DNA of 64,000 bases from Belliella alkalica (lineage in GTDB: Bacteria; Bacteroidota; Bacteroidia; Cytophagales; Cyclobacteriaceae), in contig NZ_JAKZGO010000005.1 of the NCBI RefSeq assembly GCF_022549785.1, positions 238,860-302,859 on the forward strand. Direction: 5' to 3'. Below the pieces are notes generated by a model that ran no database searches, was not told the origin of the DNA, and saw only the letters and a program-made list of their open reading frames with translations. Below, one piece after another: positions 44,785-54,293 of the stretch (positions are counted from its first letter, which is position 1; every line of letters starts with the position of its first letter). Position numbers and translations under genes: made by a program.

Positions 44785-47538
44785 CTTCCACCTTCTGTAA
44801 AGCCAAAAAAACGCAACTATCAAAATCACCATTAAAAAAATCACCAAATAATAATTGTAGCCGATTGGTGTATTCATCACTTCGGAAGTGTCACCGTTTA
44901 GGACAAATCCGGCCCAAAAATAGGGATGCATTTTAAGGGAGTTTTTATTAATGAAATCATTCTTGGCCATCCTGAGTGCTTCATCTTTAGAATGTCCATG
45001 TTTGAGATAAGTATAGAAATATTCCATTAATATACTGGTCTCTTTGTCTGAAACTGGCCAAAGGCTATATATAGATGCGCCTACTCCAGCATAAGTCAAT
45101 GCTCTCCCTAGCCCCATCAATCCAATACCTGGCTCCAGACTGCCCACCCCAGTATTGCAAGCGCTAAGCACAACCAAGTCAGCTGGGAAATTCAAGTTAT
45201 AAAGTTCATGAAAAAACAATTTCTCCTCATTCGAAAAAACTAATGCGGAATTTTCAAAAGAAAAATCCGCTTGCTCGGCATGCAATGCTAGATGATGTAT
45301 TTTGAATTTTGTCATATTTGAAATAAAAGAGCTCTTGGTAGCTTCAGAATCAAGAAATTCTATTCCACCAAATATGCTACTCACACGCGAAGCTTCCTTT
45401 TTATTGTTTTTGATACTGGTATATCTACTCCCCTCGTAAGAAGGAGCATAGCTTGCCAAAAATTTCCTGTAGAATGAGCTCTTCTTTTTTGCCCTATATT
45501 CAAAAAGCTGTAAGGAATAGGCATAACTTACCGAATTAGTCTCAATAAGGAATTTCCCATCAGAATCCACCAAAGCTTCAAATGGAATATAACTCAATTC
45601 AGCATGAGGGATGATTACCAACTTTCCCCTCCCAATTTCTAAATCTGACGGGAGTAATTTGTTGAAAAGTACTTTTGCTTCATTTACAAAATCTAATCTA
45701 GGGTCTGATAATTTATCTTTGAAAGCAAAGACTTCCTTCTGAATATCATCTCTCTTTCCGAGATCAAACAACTGAATCGTAGTTTCATTTATATTTAGAA
45801 GAAAAACTTTCTGAGGCGTTAAATAATATTTCAGTATTTGCTCGCTGGATTTCAGCATTTCCTGAATACGAATCAACTCAAAATTTAGGGATTCGCTTGT
45901 AAATTCATTCAAAGATTTTTCTTGGATTTGATTATCAATACTATCCAATAGTAATCTATACCTGATCAAATCTGGACTTTCATGAATTCCAGACTCTTCC
46001 AAAGTCTTAATAGCCAAAACCATTTCATTCTTCTTGTTTATCAACTCAAATGAACCACTTAGATTTTGAACATTTTTACTCAAAAACTCTTTGATATATT
46101 GTTGGGATTCGTTCTTTTCTATCTGATTTACACCAGTATGCAGCCCCTCAATGTTGACATTTGTTTTAGAAGTAAGGATTTTCAGCAATCCTTCAGAGAT
46201 TTGACCTTGTTTGGAAGCTAAACTTGGATTGTAGGCGCCTTTGAGATAAAATACTCCGAAGGTATTTGAAGCAAGGATGTACAAATTAAAGGCTGCCTGA
46301 ATCAAAGAATCATCATTTTCAAGTAGCGCCATCTCATAAATAATATTCGCAGATTTGATCAGTACATCAATATAACCTAAGTTGTTTTTACCTTGAAGAG
46401 AATTTATATCCAAGAGCCCTACTTCTGAAAATTCAACCACATTCCCTGTCCATATACTATATATTTCTGAAACCATTTTTTTTGATTCATCAATTTCCCC
46501 TATCCGAAAAAGCAACTCAGCTTTAATAACAGTTAAAATTAATTCACTTGTACCAATTTTAACGTTGTCAAAAAATTTGAGCGCATTGTTACAGTGAAAC
46601 AAAGAAGATTGCCATTGTTTATCATCATAATATACAATTGATTTATTTGCCTCCATTTTCATCTCAAAAAAATCTCTTGCGCCAAATGAGGACATTTCAT
46701 CATAGTAAGATAAGGCAAGGTCATATTGGCCTTTAGTTTTATACATGAAACCGATGTTTTCCAAAGAGGCCAAAAAATATGAGTCTAATCTTGTCAACTT
46801 GCTTTCTTTTACGGATGGGTAAAGTAACTTCATTTCTTTCCATCTCTGCGTTGCCGCTGCTTCTTCAAGACTAGCAGAAAGAAAAGTCACTTGGATAAAC
46901 AAAAAGCGAACCTCAAATTCCAGCAAATCCAACCTGTCATCAATGAGATTTTCTTTTGCATATTCAGCATATTGAGCAAACTTATCCATATAAAACCTTC
47001 CTCTCTTCAAGTCGCCATACTGGATAAAGGCATCTCGCAGATTATTGAAAATGGTCAACATATTCCAGTAATCATCAGAATAGTTATTGGACCACAGCTC
47101 GTAGGCTTTTTCATAGTGATAAATACATTGATTGGAATAGCCTGCCCAATCATATGCAAAAGCAAGGTTGTTGTGACATAAAGCCAATAAATTCAAATCC
47201 GCTGCAGGAAATTCCCCAAGCATTTCTACTGCATAATTTAAATATTCGGAAGCTTTGAGATAATTACCAAATTGCGAATAGATATCACCAAGATCATTTA
47301 ACAATTGAGCTTTCTCATTTGAGATCTCATCATTAGGAAACTTTTGAAGAGAATCCAAAGCCAATTCTAAGGCTCTTTCATAATCTCCTGCATCGTAAAA
47401 AAATATATAACCTTTATTGGTTTCCTCTTCTTTCTGAAATGCAAACAAATTAAATGTGACTAAAAATAAACTAATTAAAAAGCATTTACCTCCAATAAAA
47501 ACAAAATCCAAAAACACGGTCTTTTTCTTGGTATACAT
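44764..47538 (-). CDS. TPR-CHAT caspase-like protein, membrane anchored
   Basis: 924 residues. An N-terminal hydrophobic signal (about 15-35, FLISLFLVTFNLFAFQ), then TPR-like helices (GDYERALELALDSLQKFP, LNDLGDIYSQFGNYLKASEYL, QYDLALSYYDEM) to about 400, a helical linker, and the CHAT domain at about 600-880. The catalytic dyad is present: His753 in IHHLALHAE and Cys794 in VVLSACNTGVG. LGRALTYAGVGASIYSLWPVSD follows, as in other CHAT proteins. A C-terminal span (about 896-914) ends in a basic tail, so TPR and CHAT parts should face the periplasm. Convergent with the sigma/anti-sigma pair. Confidence 0.9.
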   Translation of the reverse strand: MYTKKKTVFLDFVFIGGKCFLISLFLVTFNLFAFQKEEETNKGYIFFYDAGDYERALELALDSLQKFPNDEISNEKAQLLNDLGDIYSQFGNYLKASEYLNYAVEMLGEFPAADLNLLALCHNNLAFAYDWAGYSNQCIYHYEKAYELWSNNYSDDYWNMLTIFNNLRDAFIQYGDLKRGRFYMDKFAQYAEYAKENLIDDRLDLLEFEVRFLFIQVTFLSASLEEAAATQRWKEMKLLYPSVKESKLTRLDSYFLASLENIGFMYKTKGQYDLALSYYDEMSSFGARDFFEMKMEANKSIVYYDDKQWQSSLFHCNNALKFFDNVKIGTSELILTVIKAELLFRIGEIDESKKMVSEIYSIWTGNVVEFSEVGLLDINSLQGKNNLGYIDVLIKSANIIYEMALLENDDSLIQAAFNLYILASNTFGVFYLKGAYNPSLASKQGQISEGLLKILTSKTNVNIEGLHTGVNQIEKNESQQYIKEFLSKNVQNLSGSFELINKKNEMVLAIKTLEESGIHESPDLIRYRLLLDSIDNQIQEKSLNEFTSESLNFELIRIQEMLKSSEQILKYYLTPQKVFLLNINETTIQLFDLGKRDDIQKEVFAFKDKLSDPRLDFVNEAKVLFNKLLPSDLEIGRGKLVIIPHAELSYIPFEALVDSDGKFLIETNSVSYAYSLQLFEYRAKKKSSFYRKFLASYAPSYEGSRYTSIKNNKKEASRVSSIFGGIEFLDSEATKSSFISNMTKFKIHHLALHAEQADFSFENSALVFSNEEKLFFHELYNLNFPADLVVLSACNTGVGSLEPGIGLMGLGRALTYAGVGASIYSLWPVSDKETSILMEYFYTYLKHGHSKDEALRMAKNDFINKNSLKMHPYFWAGFVLNGDTSEVMNTPIGYNYYLVIFLMVILIVAFFWLYRRWKLRNLHK

Positions 47539-47634
47539 TTTAACTTAAGTTCAGAAACCAGTTAAAAGTAACAAAAAAGATTAAAAAATGATGTTTTTCC
47601 CAATCTATTTGCTGCAGAAATCCCCCAACCTGAC

Positions 47635-48450
47635 TTACCCCAGCAGCATCTCCTCTATCATCACCGCTACACCATCTTCTTTATTGCTTAAAGTCACTCG
47701 ATCTGAAATTGCTTTGACTTCTTCGCGGGCATTACCTACTGCCACACCAAGACCTACTGCTTCAAGCATTTCTATGTCGTTATAGTTATCTCCAAAGGCC
47801 ATCACTTCATCCATCCTAATTTGATATTTTCTTTCAAGAAGCAATTCTAGGGCTGATGCTTTGGAAATCGACTTGGGTGCAATTTCTATATAGGTATCCT
47901 TCGACCGATAAAGGTGTAGATCAGACCCCATATGTTGCTCCGCATTTTGGAAGAAAAAATCGATCTCTTCTGCCGGCCCCATACACATTACTTTATGGGC
48001 ACCTTTGTTCCTACCTCTCCAAAGCGCCAAGACCTGATCCAAAGGTTGGAGTGTGGGGTCAACTTTTGTATTCCTAGCTTCACGCTGAGCCCAATAGTCA
48101 AATTCTGGCTCATACCAATCCTCGGCTTGATACAGGCTCACATGAACTTGTGTTCCTTTGGCGATTTTCACCAATGCCTCACAGTGGTCCAATGAAATAG
48201 ACACGTCATCAAGTACCTCTTTTGGTTTATCATGAATGACAAATCCGCCATTGTAACAAATTAGTGGCTCGCCCAATCTGCCCATATCCCTTTGCAAATG
48301 CCGCATGGCATCTGGCATTCTAGAGGATGCAAGAATTATTGGAAAGTCTTCAGGCAATCTGGAAATCGCCTGAAGTAATCTTGGGGAAAGAACTCTGTCC
48401 CCGTTCAATAGTGTACCGTCTATATCGGTACAGATCGCCTTGATTTGCAT
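47635..48450 (-). CDS. HAD-superfamily hydrolase, Cof-type
   Basis: 271 residues from the ATG at 48450. The 75-residue in-frame extension is not part of the fold and overlaps the upstream membrane-protein gene in another frame. Motif I CTDIDGTLL with the nucleophile Asp, motif II ILASSR, a Cof-type C2 cap in the middle, a motif III Lys (SKASALELLL) and motif IV FGDNYNDIEMLEAVG are all intact. Phosphatase acting on a small sugar phosphate or cofactor phosphate; the exact substrate is not predictable. Start and upstream stop overlap (TAATG). Confidence 0.92.
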   Translation of the reverse strand: MQIKAICTDIDGTLLNGDRVLSPRLLQAISRLPEDFPIILASSRMPDAMRHLQRDMGRLGEPLICYNGGFVIHDKPKEVLDDVSISLDHCEALVKIAKGTQVHVSLYQAEDWYEPEFDYWAQREARNTKVDPTLQPLDQVLALWRGRNKGAHKVMCMGPAEEIDFFFQNAEQHMGSDLHLYRSKDTYIEIAPKSISKASALELLLERKYQIRMDEVMAFGDNYNDIEMLEAVGLGVAVGNAREEVKAISDRVTLSNKEDGVAVMIEEMLLG

Positions 48451-48722
48451 TATTCTATAGGAAAGTCTTTGAAATTTTCGAAAAATCCAGAAATAGCTCC
48501 AAAACCAATAAAGAGGAAAAATAAAGTAAAAAGCGAAAACCAAACTGCTACCCATAGCAATTTTGCTTTGGCCCAATTGGATTTGTTGGGGTTTCCATTT
48601 TTGTCGAGTGCCCACACGATCAGCATGATAAATCCAATCAATGGCAATCTTGCAATAAATACTGTCAAAAACCAATCACTTGTGTTGACCGGGGGATGTT
48701 GAAATTCTTGGTTAAAGTTCAT
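48450..48722 (-). CDS. Small two-span membrane protein of unknown function
   Basis: 90 residues with two hydrophobic spans (about 18-38, FLTVFIARLPLIGFIMLIVWAL, and 55-78, LLWVAVWFSLFTLFFLFIGFG), joined by a short polar loop with DKNGNPNKSNWAKAK. Both ends probably lie on the same side. No family recognised. TAATG coupling to the HAD gene downstream suggests joint expression. Confidence 0.65.
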   Translation of the reverse strand: MNFNQEFQHPPVNTSDWFLTVFIARLPLIGFIMLIVWALDKNGNPNKSNWAKAKLLWVAVWFSLFTLFFLFIGFGAISGFFENFKDFPIE

Positions 48723-48753
48723 AAGGTTGTTGTTTGGTGGAAATTTGTGTTTG

Positions 48754-49188
48754 TTATAGATTGGGATCCAGAAAATCCTTTATCTCAAATTGGTATTCAT
48801 TGATTGCGACATTCTCCATGTTCATGGGGTCTGTTTGTACAAAATAAATGATGATATTTTGGTAATCAGAAACTTTCGAAAACCCTTCTACGTAAAGCGC
48901 TGCACATTCTCTGGCTACACTTTCTTGATTTCTCACAAAAGCTTCTGATTTTCCATTATATAACCTAATTTCTATCAGTCCAGAGGATTCACCATTAACT
49001 GTTTCTTTTTTGACATTGACTTCAGAACTCTCAAATTCACCAAGAGCCAAGATTTCGCTAGATGGAAAAAAACCTTCCCCCATCATTTTATTCATTCCCC
49101 AAACAAATCTCTTGAGGGCTAACTCTGAATCGCAAGAGGCATGCAATACAGTAAAAAGCAATAAGTAAAGGATGGAAATTCTTTTCAT
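48754..49188 (-). CDS. Lipoprotein of unknown function
   Basis: 144 residues. Lipobox LHASC after a hydrophobic core. The mature part has a strand-rich centre (GLIEIRLYNGKSEAF, YQNIIIYFVQTDP) and one helix (ESVARECAALYVEGFSKV). Not recognised. It overlaps the exported RidA gene upstream by 4 bp (ATGA), so the two are translated together and probably act in the same compartment. Confidence 0.65.
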   Translation of the reverse strand: MKRISILYLLLFTVLHASCDSELALKRFVWGMNKMMGEGFFPSSEILALGEFESSEVNVKKETVNGESSGLIEIRLYNGKSEAFVRNQESVARECAALYVEGFSKVSDYQNIIIYFVQTDPMNMENVAINEYQFEIKDFLDPNL

Positions 49189-49709
49189 TTTGCAGCTACA
49201 GCTTCTATTTCTATCAATAAATCTGGATTTGCCAAAGCATATACAGCTATCGTACTTCTGGCTACTTTATTTGGATTATCTTCATTATTGAAATATTCTC
49301 CATAAGCCTTGAACCATGCATCCCAATCAACTACACCTTCTTTGTTTGGTGCGAGATAAACTCTTAGAAAAAATACATCTTTCAGATCAAATCCTCCTTC
49401 ATTCAAAGTAGCCTGAATTTTATCTAAGATGCTGATACTTTGCTGATAGGTATTTCCATAACGTTCATAATTACCAACTGCCGCATCTGGATTGATTGGG
49501 TCAGCTACCAACCCTGAAGTGTAAAAATATGCCTTATCACCTGGGATTTTGACTCCTTTCAGAATACTTGCTTCAGGCCTATCAAATCTGGTAACGTCTT
49601 CCTTTTTTTTATTGGAAGAAACCCCAACTGCCCTATCTTCAATTTGCAAACTACATGACACAACCAAAAGGACGCTGAAAAGGGTACAAATCAAAGATAT
49701 TTTTCTCAT
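49185..49709 (-). CDS. RidA/YjgF-family protein with a lipoprotein signal
   Basis: 174 residues. Unlike typical RidA (about 130 residues, cytoplasmic), this one has an N-terminal signal with lipobox LLVVSC, so it should be lipid-anchored in the envelope. The family body is clear: AYFYTSGLVADPINPDAAVG, SISILDKIQATLNEGGFDLKDVFFLRVYL, then ARSTIAVYALANPDLLIEIEAVA. The Arg of the A-R-S-T segment, which in cytoplasmic RidA binds the imine/enamine substrate, is conserved, so deaminase activity is plausible. It forms a two-gene unit with the next lipoprotein. Confidence 0.9.
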   Translation of the reverse strand: MRKISLICTLFSVLLVVSCSLQIEDRAVGVSSNKKKEDVTRFDRPEASILKGVKIPGDKAYFYTSGLVADPINPDAAVGNYERYGNTYQQSISILDKIQATLNEGGFDLKDVFFLRVYLAPNKEGVVDWDAWFKAYGEYFNNEDNPNKVARSTIAVYALANPDLLIEIEAVAAK

Positions 49710-49764
49710 TTAAATAAATGTTGATTCTGTTTGTGCCAAAGGTTTTGGCACAAACAGTTTAGAA

Positions 49765-50973
49765 TTATGAAGATTTATTGTCTTTAACCTTTTTTTCTAC
49801 TCTCAAGATAAAATCGCTCAATACATTCATATAATTGATAAATGCATCATAAGGAGAATCATAAGGGCTAAAATATGCATGGATATCTCCGTCTGAGAAA
49901 AACTTGGTACACATATAGTAGAAGTGATCCGATGTCTGTAAGTATATCCAATCCCTCTGAATCTCTTCATCATCAATTCCTTTAACTTTATCAGCCAATT
50001 CGTATAGCTTCCCAAACGCTTCATCCTGAAGATCATTACCCAACCATGCGGTCAAATCCCGCTCTTCATCCGCCCATGAAATCGGAGTAGGTACGTGAAT
50101 GGAAGAAACTATTTTGGCATTTCTTGCAACTTCTGATGTGGTAGAAAACCCAAAATCACTTCCTCTGAAAACCGCTTCCGGCAAAGCTCTCATAAACTCA
50201 AAAATCCCTGAATCTGCCCATTGATGCTCTCCGAATGTTTCATAATCCATAAATAAATTCAGAGTTTCTTCTTCTTTTGGTATTGCATTGATCCATTTGA
50301 CAAACTTATCAGTGGTCAAAGGATAATCTGGCCACGATTTGTTACTAAATCTAAAGGCTATATCATCACTCAATTGGAAGTTTTTCAACAGAACTTTTAA
50401 CTCTGGATTGATTGAATTTTTATAAACAAAATTCGGACTTTTCCAGCCTAAGATATGCTTTGCACCTTCGGTGAGTATGCCTTCATATCCAAGTTCTGCT
50501 ACAGTTGCCCCAATAGTATCTGAATATATTAATTCTGTGTTTCTGAAAATTTTTGGCTCATATCCATTGAAATGCTTTTTGATTTTTTCTTGATGGATTT
50601 TCACTAGTCTTACAAACTCATCTTTGTTTTTTAATGCACTTAGAGAGTGTCCATCAGTCTCATTCAATAGTTCTACATGCCCTGTGGCAACGAGCTTCTT
50701 GAAACTTTCCAAAACATCCGGCGCATAAGCTTCAAACTGATCCAAGCATACGCCTGAGATTGAAAAACTAACTTTGAAAGCCCCGTTATAATGATTAATT
50801 AAATCCAAAAGCAGCGCATTCATTGGCAGGTAACACTTTTGTGCTACTTTTCTCATGATGCTCTTATTGCTATAGTCATCCCAGTAATAATGGTCATCTC
50901 CAATATCAAAAAAACGATAAGGCTTGATCCTTAATGGTTGGTGTACTTGAAAGTAAAAACAGATAGTTCTCAT
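49765..50973 (-). CDS. Glycoside hydrolase family 57 (alpha-amylase-like)
   Basis: 402 residues. ICFYFQVHQPLR is the first GH57 conserved region with its His. HVELLNETDGHSLSAL and FRNTELIYSDTIG, which carries the likely catalytic Glu (in RNTELIYS), follow. LFMDYETFGEHQWAD is the region around the second acid (Asp). It hydrolyses or transfers alpha-1,4 glucan. No signal peptide, so it acts on internal glycogen or imported maltodextrin. It lies 3 bp after the GT4 gene; GH57, GT4 and debranching enzyme side by side is a conserved arrangement in Bacteroidota. Confidence 0.93.
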   Translation of the reverse strand: MRTICFYFQVHQPLRIKPYRFFDIGDDHYYWDDYSNKSIMRKVAQKCYLPMNALLLDLINHYNGAFKVSFSISGVCLDQFEAYAPDVLESFKKLVATGHVELLNETDGHSLSALKNKDEFVRLVKIHQEKIKKHFNGYEPKIFRNTELIYSDTIGATVAELGYEGILTEGAKHILGWKSPNFVYKNSINPELKVLLKNFQLSDDIAFRFSNKSWPDYPLTTDKFVKWINAIPKEEETLNLFMDYETFGEHQWADSGIFEFMRALPEAVFRGSDFGFSTTSEVARNAKIVSSIHVPTPISWADEERDLTAWLGNDLQDEAFGKLYELADKVKGIDDEEIQRDWIYLQTSDHFYYMCTKFFSDGDIHAYFSPYDSPYDAFINYMNVLSDFILRVEKKVKDNKSS

Positions 50974-50975
50974 GG

Positions 50976-52256
50976 CTATTCTTTTGTTATTTTATCGTAA
51001 ACAGTTACTAGTTTGGCGGCGACATGCTCCCACTTGAGGTTTTTTAGTTCCTCACTTCCTAATTCTTTAAACATTTTGGAAATACTAGGATAGTGTAAAA
51101 GAGCAAAAACTGCATCAGCCATTGCATCCACATCCCAAAAATCAATTTTCACGGCATTTTGTAAAACTTCAGCAACCCCCGATTGCTTAGAAATAATTAC
51201 AGGAGTATTGTGCCTTACGGCCTCAAGTGGTGCTATTCCAAACGGTTCGGAGACAGATGGCATCACATACACATCAGACATGGCATACATATCATCTACA
51301 TCTTGACCTTTTAGAAATCCTGTAAAATGAAACCGAGTACCCATTCCAAGCTCAGCTACGCGATCAATCATTCTATTGAGTAGATCACCATTCCCTGCCA
51401 TCACAAACCTTACATTAGGATCCCTATCAATGACTTTTTTGGCTGCTTCCACAAAATATTCTGGCCCTTTTTGGAAAGTAATTCTTCCCAAGAAAGTAAC
51501 AATTTTCTCTGGCACTTTCTTTTTGACTTTGGATTCTATGATACTTGCATCCAATACTGCATTGTGCAACACACTTACCTTATCTGGATGAACCCCATAC
51601 TTATTGATAACAATATTACGGGTCAAATGACTAACAGCTACCACATGATCCGCTGCATGAAGTCCAGCATATTCAATGTCAAAAACAGGCTTGTTGACTG
51701 ACTCTCCAGATCTATCAAACTCAGTAGCATGTATGTGCGCAACCAAAGGTTTTCCACTAATTTGCTTTGCTGCTATTCCTGCAGGATATGCCAACCAGTC
51801 ATGTGCATGAATCACATCATGGTCTTTTGATTTGGCGATTTGGGCTGCTACTAGAGCATATCGGGAAACCTCCTTCATCAAATCCTTTCCATATTTCCCA
51901 CTGAACTCAAACTTATTGCTAAAAACACTTTCATCTACATCCACGCGGTCATGCAAGGCATAGTCAGTATATTTTTTGAATTCTTCTGGACCAAGATAGG
52001 GCACCAAAAAGCTACCCACTTCAAGATAGGTGAGGTTTTTCCAAATCTTTTTGAATTTTTTTTCTTTATAATCTATCGTCACATCGCTGGCATTGACAAA
52101 ATCTGCCAAAGGCTCTTCATCTCCCCAGAGCTTCGGGACGACAAAAATGATATCTTGGTTATGATGAACCAACCCTTTGACAAGTCCATAGCAGGCAGTA
52201 CCAAGACCCCCAGAAATATGTGGCGGGAATTCCCACCCAAACATTAAAACCTTCAT
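50976..52256 (-). CDS. GT4-family glycosyltransferase / glycogen-synthase-like
   Basis: 426 residues. MKVLMFGWEFPPHISGGLGTA is the nucleotide-sugar N-terminal motif seen in glycogen synthases (W-E-x-x-P-x-x-x-G-G-L). IHAHDWLAY, FLGRITFQKGPEYFVEAA (second Rossmann domain, phosphate-binding R/K) and MPSVSEPFGIAPLEAV (E-x(7)-E retaining motif) are intact. It probably extends alpha-1,4 glucan using ADP- or UDP-glucose in the cytoplasm. Sits between GH57 and debranching-enzyme genes, with gaps of 2 and 9 bp. Confidence 0.92.
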   Translation of the reverse strand: MKVLMFGWEFPPHISGGLGTACYGLVKGLVHHNQDIIFVVPKLWGDEEPLADFVNASDVTIDYKEKKFKKIWKNLTYLEVGSFLVPYLGPEEFKKYTDYALHDRVDVDESVFSNKFEFSGKYGKDLMKEVSRYALVAAQIAKSKDHDVIHAHDWLAYPAGIAAKQISGKPLVAHIHATEFDRSGESVNKPVFDIEYAGLHAADHVVAVSHLTRNIVINKYGVHPDKVSVLHNAVLDASIIESKVKKKVPEKIVTFLGRITFQKGPEYFVEAAKKVIDRDPNVRFVMAGNGDLLNRMIDRVAELGMGTRFHFTGFLKGQDVDDMYAMSDVYVMPSVSEPFGIAPLEAVRHNTPVIISKQSGVAEVLQNAVKIDFWDVDAMADAVFALLHYPSISKMFKELGSEELKNLKWEHVAAKLVTVYDKITKE

Positions 52257-52265
52257 AAAAATAAT

Positions 52266-54182
52266 TTATACTTGTTTCACTAGATACATCATTCTCAATA
52301 ATTCTCCAATACTCCATGCTTGTGAAATAGCGCCTTTTGGTCTATGTGGAGGATCTCCATCATAAATCTCAGCTATAGTTCCCACACCGTATTGCGCCAT
52401 AACCTCATCAAAACCCTTGATGATCTTCTCGATAAAATTCTTCCCAGATTTGCCATGTAATCTCAAATAGCCTTCGGCAAAATGACCTAACAACCAAGGC
52501 CAAACAGTTCCGTTGTGATAGGCGACATCTCTTGTAAATTGATTCCCAAAATAATATCCTTTATATGCTGGATCATCTGGAGAAAGTGATCTAAGACCTT
52601 TTGGAGTCAACAACTTTGACTTTACAATCTCCAAGACTCTGTCCATTTGACCTTCCTCTAAAGGGCTATATGGCAATGATGTCGCAAAAAGCATATTTGG
52701 TCTGATTGACCAATCTTTGAAATTGCCATCTACATAATCTGCAAGATAACCTTTCTTCTCATCCCAAAAAACATCAACAAAGGTAGCTTTGACCTTTTCT
52801 GCTAAATCTGAAATTTCTTTATCACCTGTCAATTCATTATAAAAACACAAGGCGTTATACCATAATGCATTAATTTCCACTGGACATCCGATTCTTGGAG
52901 TAACAGGTCCATCTGAATTTACAGCATCCATCCAAGTAAGCGCAATCCCTTCTTCTCCTCCATACATCAAGCCATTTTCTTGCATGTGTATATTGTAGTC
53001 AGTTCCCGAACGGTATCCATCGATGATGCCTTTCATTTTTTCGAGATACTTCTTTTTGATAGTTTTGGTATCTCCTGTGAAGTTTTGATACTGCTGCAGT
53101 GACCAGAAGAACCAAAGAGGAGCGTCCATCGAATTCATGTTTCGCATCACTCCACTTCCTACATTAGGAAATAGCGGGCCATGCAAATCTGCAACCATCG
53201 TATCCATTATTTCTAAGAAAGTCTCCTTGTTGCCATCTGCCAAGGTCAAGCCCGGAGTAGCTACAAATGTATCTCTACCCCACCAGCCAAACCATGGGTA
53301 ACCTGCGATAACATGTGTTTTGCCATCTCTCTTTTGGATAAATTGACCAGCTGAATTTTTAAGACAGTTTTCAAAATTATTTCTGGGAATTCTTCTTGCC
53401 AACTCTTTTTCAAAAGCCCTCTGCCTTGTGCTTGGATCCGCTTCAGTCAAGCCAGCAGAAAAAATAACCGATTCCCCCTTTTCAATATCAAATTCAAAAT
53501 AGCCTGGAACAAATAAATCCTCCTGATAATCATAACCTCGCTCTCTTTCAAGGATATATTCAATATTATTATACCAGTTAGGATTTGAAACAAACTGATT
53601 CTTTTTTGACAATTGTAAAAATAAAGGGTTGTACTCTGGGTAAAGTTGAAAACTTGCACCGTTTGGGACTTTTTGAAAATCCCTATTCAAATTTTCATTT
53701 TCTTTTGAAAGATTATGATACCCTCTGAACGCCAAAAAAGGACTAATTCTAATTTTTGTAGGAGAATGTGCATCCAAGAGCGTATATCTTATCATCACAC
53801 GATCTCGGTTTGTATCCAAAATCAATTCTTTTTGAAGCGAAACTCCTCCTACCCTGTATGTTAATTTAGGAATAGGTTCAGAATCAAAATCTTCAAGATA
53901 CTTGTGTCCTCTTGGAGAATAATTCCCTGGGTATTTGTTGATCCCTAGATTAAAACTTGCCCCTCTTTGAATAACCGTCTCGTGAACAGTGGATAAAAGC
54001 ACATGTAGCTGTGTGTCAATTTGTGGTTGAGGAGAGACCAACAACCCATGATACTTCCTTGTATTACAACCTATGATCGACGTAGATGTATATGAACCAC
54101 CTCTATTGGTTCTAATAATTTCGCGATCTAGTGAATAGTTAAGGTTTATTAATTGGGTTTTGTCAAAATGTATGTAACTCAT
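52266..54182 (-). CDS. Glycogen debranching enzyme (amylo-alpha-1,6-glucosidase type)
   Basis: 638 residues from the ATG at 54182. The reading from 54230 starts with TTG and adds 16 residues of no family character. The N-terminal beta-sandwich (EIIRTNRGGSYTSTSIIGCNTRKYHGLLV) is the GDE N-domain. The (alpha/alpha)6 catalytic half has GYPWFGWWGRDTFVATPGL, ALTWMDAVNSDGPVTPRIG and VEINALWYNAL, and ends ISQAWSIGELLRM. It removes alpha-1,6 branches from glycogen in the cytoplasm. First gene of the GDE-GT4-GH57 operon. Confidence 0.95.
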   Translation of the reverse strand: MSYIHFDKTQLINLNYSLDREIIRTNRGGSYTSTSIIGCNTRKYHGLLVSPQPQIDTQLHVLLSTVHETVIQRGASFNLGINKYPGNYSPRGHKYLEDFDSEPIPKLTYRVGGVSLQKELILDTNRDRVMIRYTLLDAHSPTKIRISPFLAFRGYHNLSKENENLNRDFQKVPNGASFQLYPEYNPLFLQLSKKNQFVSNPNWYNNIEYILERERGYDYQEDLFVPGYFEFDIEKGESVIFSAGLTEADPSTRQRAFEKELARRIPRNNFENCLKNSAGQFIQKRDGKTHVIAGYPWFGWWGRDTFVATPGLTLADGNKETFLEIMDTMVADLHGPLFPNVGSGVMRNMNSMDAPLWFFWSLQQYQNFTGDTKTIKKKYLEKMKGIIDGYRSGTDYNIHMQENGLMYGGEEGIALTWMDAVNSDGPVTPRIGCPVEINALWYNALCFYNELTGDKEISDLAEKVKATFVDVFWDEKKGYLADYVDGNFKDWSIRPNMLFATSLPYSPLEEGQMDRVLEIVKSKLLTPKGLRSLSPDDPAYKGYYFGNQFTRDVAYHNGTVWPWLLGHFAEGYLRLHGKSGKNFIEKIIKGFDEVMAQYGVGTIAEIYDGDPPHRPKGAISQAWSIGELLRMMYLVKQV

Positions 54183-54254
54183 TTGGTTAAAAGTTTGGAG
54201 ATTTCCATAAAAATAGTTTTTACTATCCAAAAGAAAAACAATTAGGCAAAAAAT

Positions 54255-54278
54255 AAAGGTTATGTTTCCATAACCTTT
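54255..54278 (-). terminator. Terminator of the 46-residue gene
   Basis: 10-bp stem AAAGGTTATG/CATAACCTTT with a 4-nt loop. On the minus strand it is followed by ATTTTTTG. It lies 15 bp past the small ORF stop. Confidence 0.8.
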
Positions 54279-54293
54279 TAAATTATTCTCTAT

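Noticed and set aside
44764-47538. Reading the TPR-CHAT gene as part of a type III-E CRISPR locus
   Set aside because: No Cas7-11, repeats or other cas genes in the window, and the protein has export and membrane signals that Csx29 lacks.
48451-48675. 75-residue N-terminal extension of the HAD hydrolase
   Set aside because: It overlaps the coding frame of the membrane protein on the same strand; the ATG at 48450 precedes the canonical motif I.
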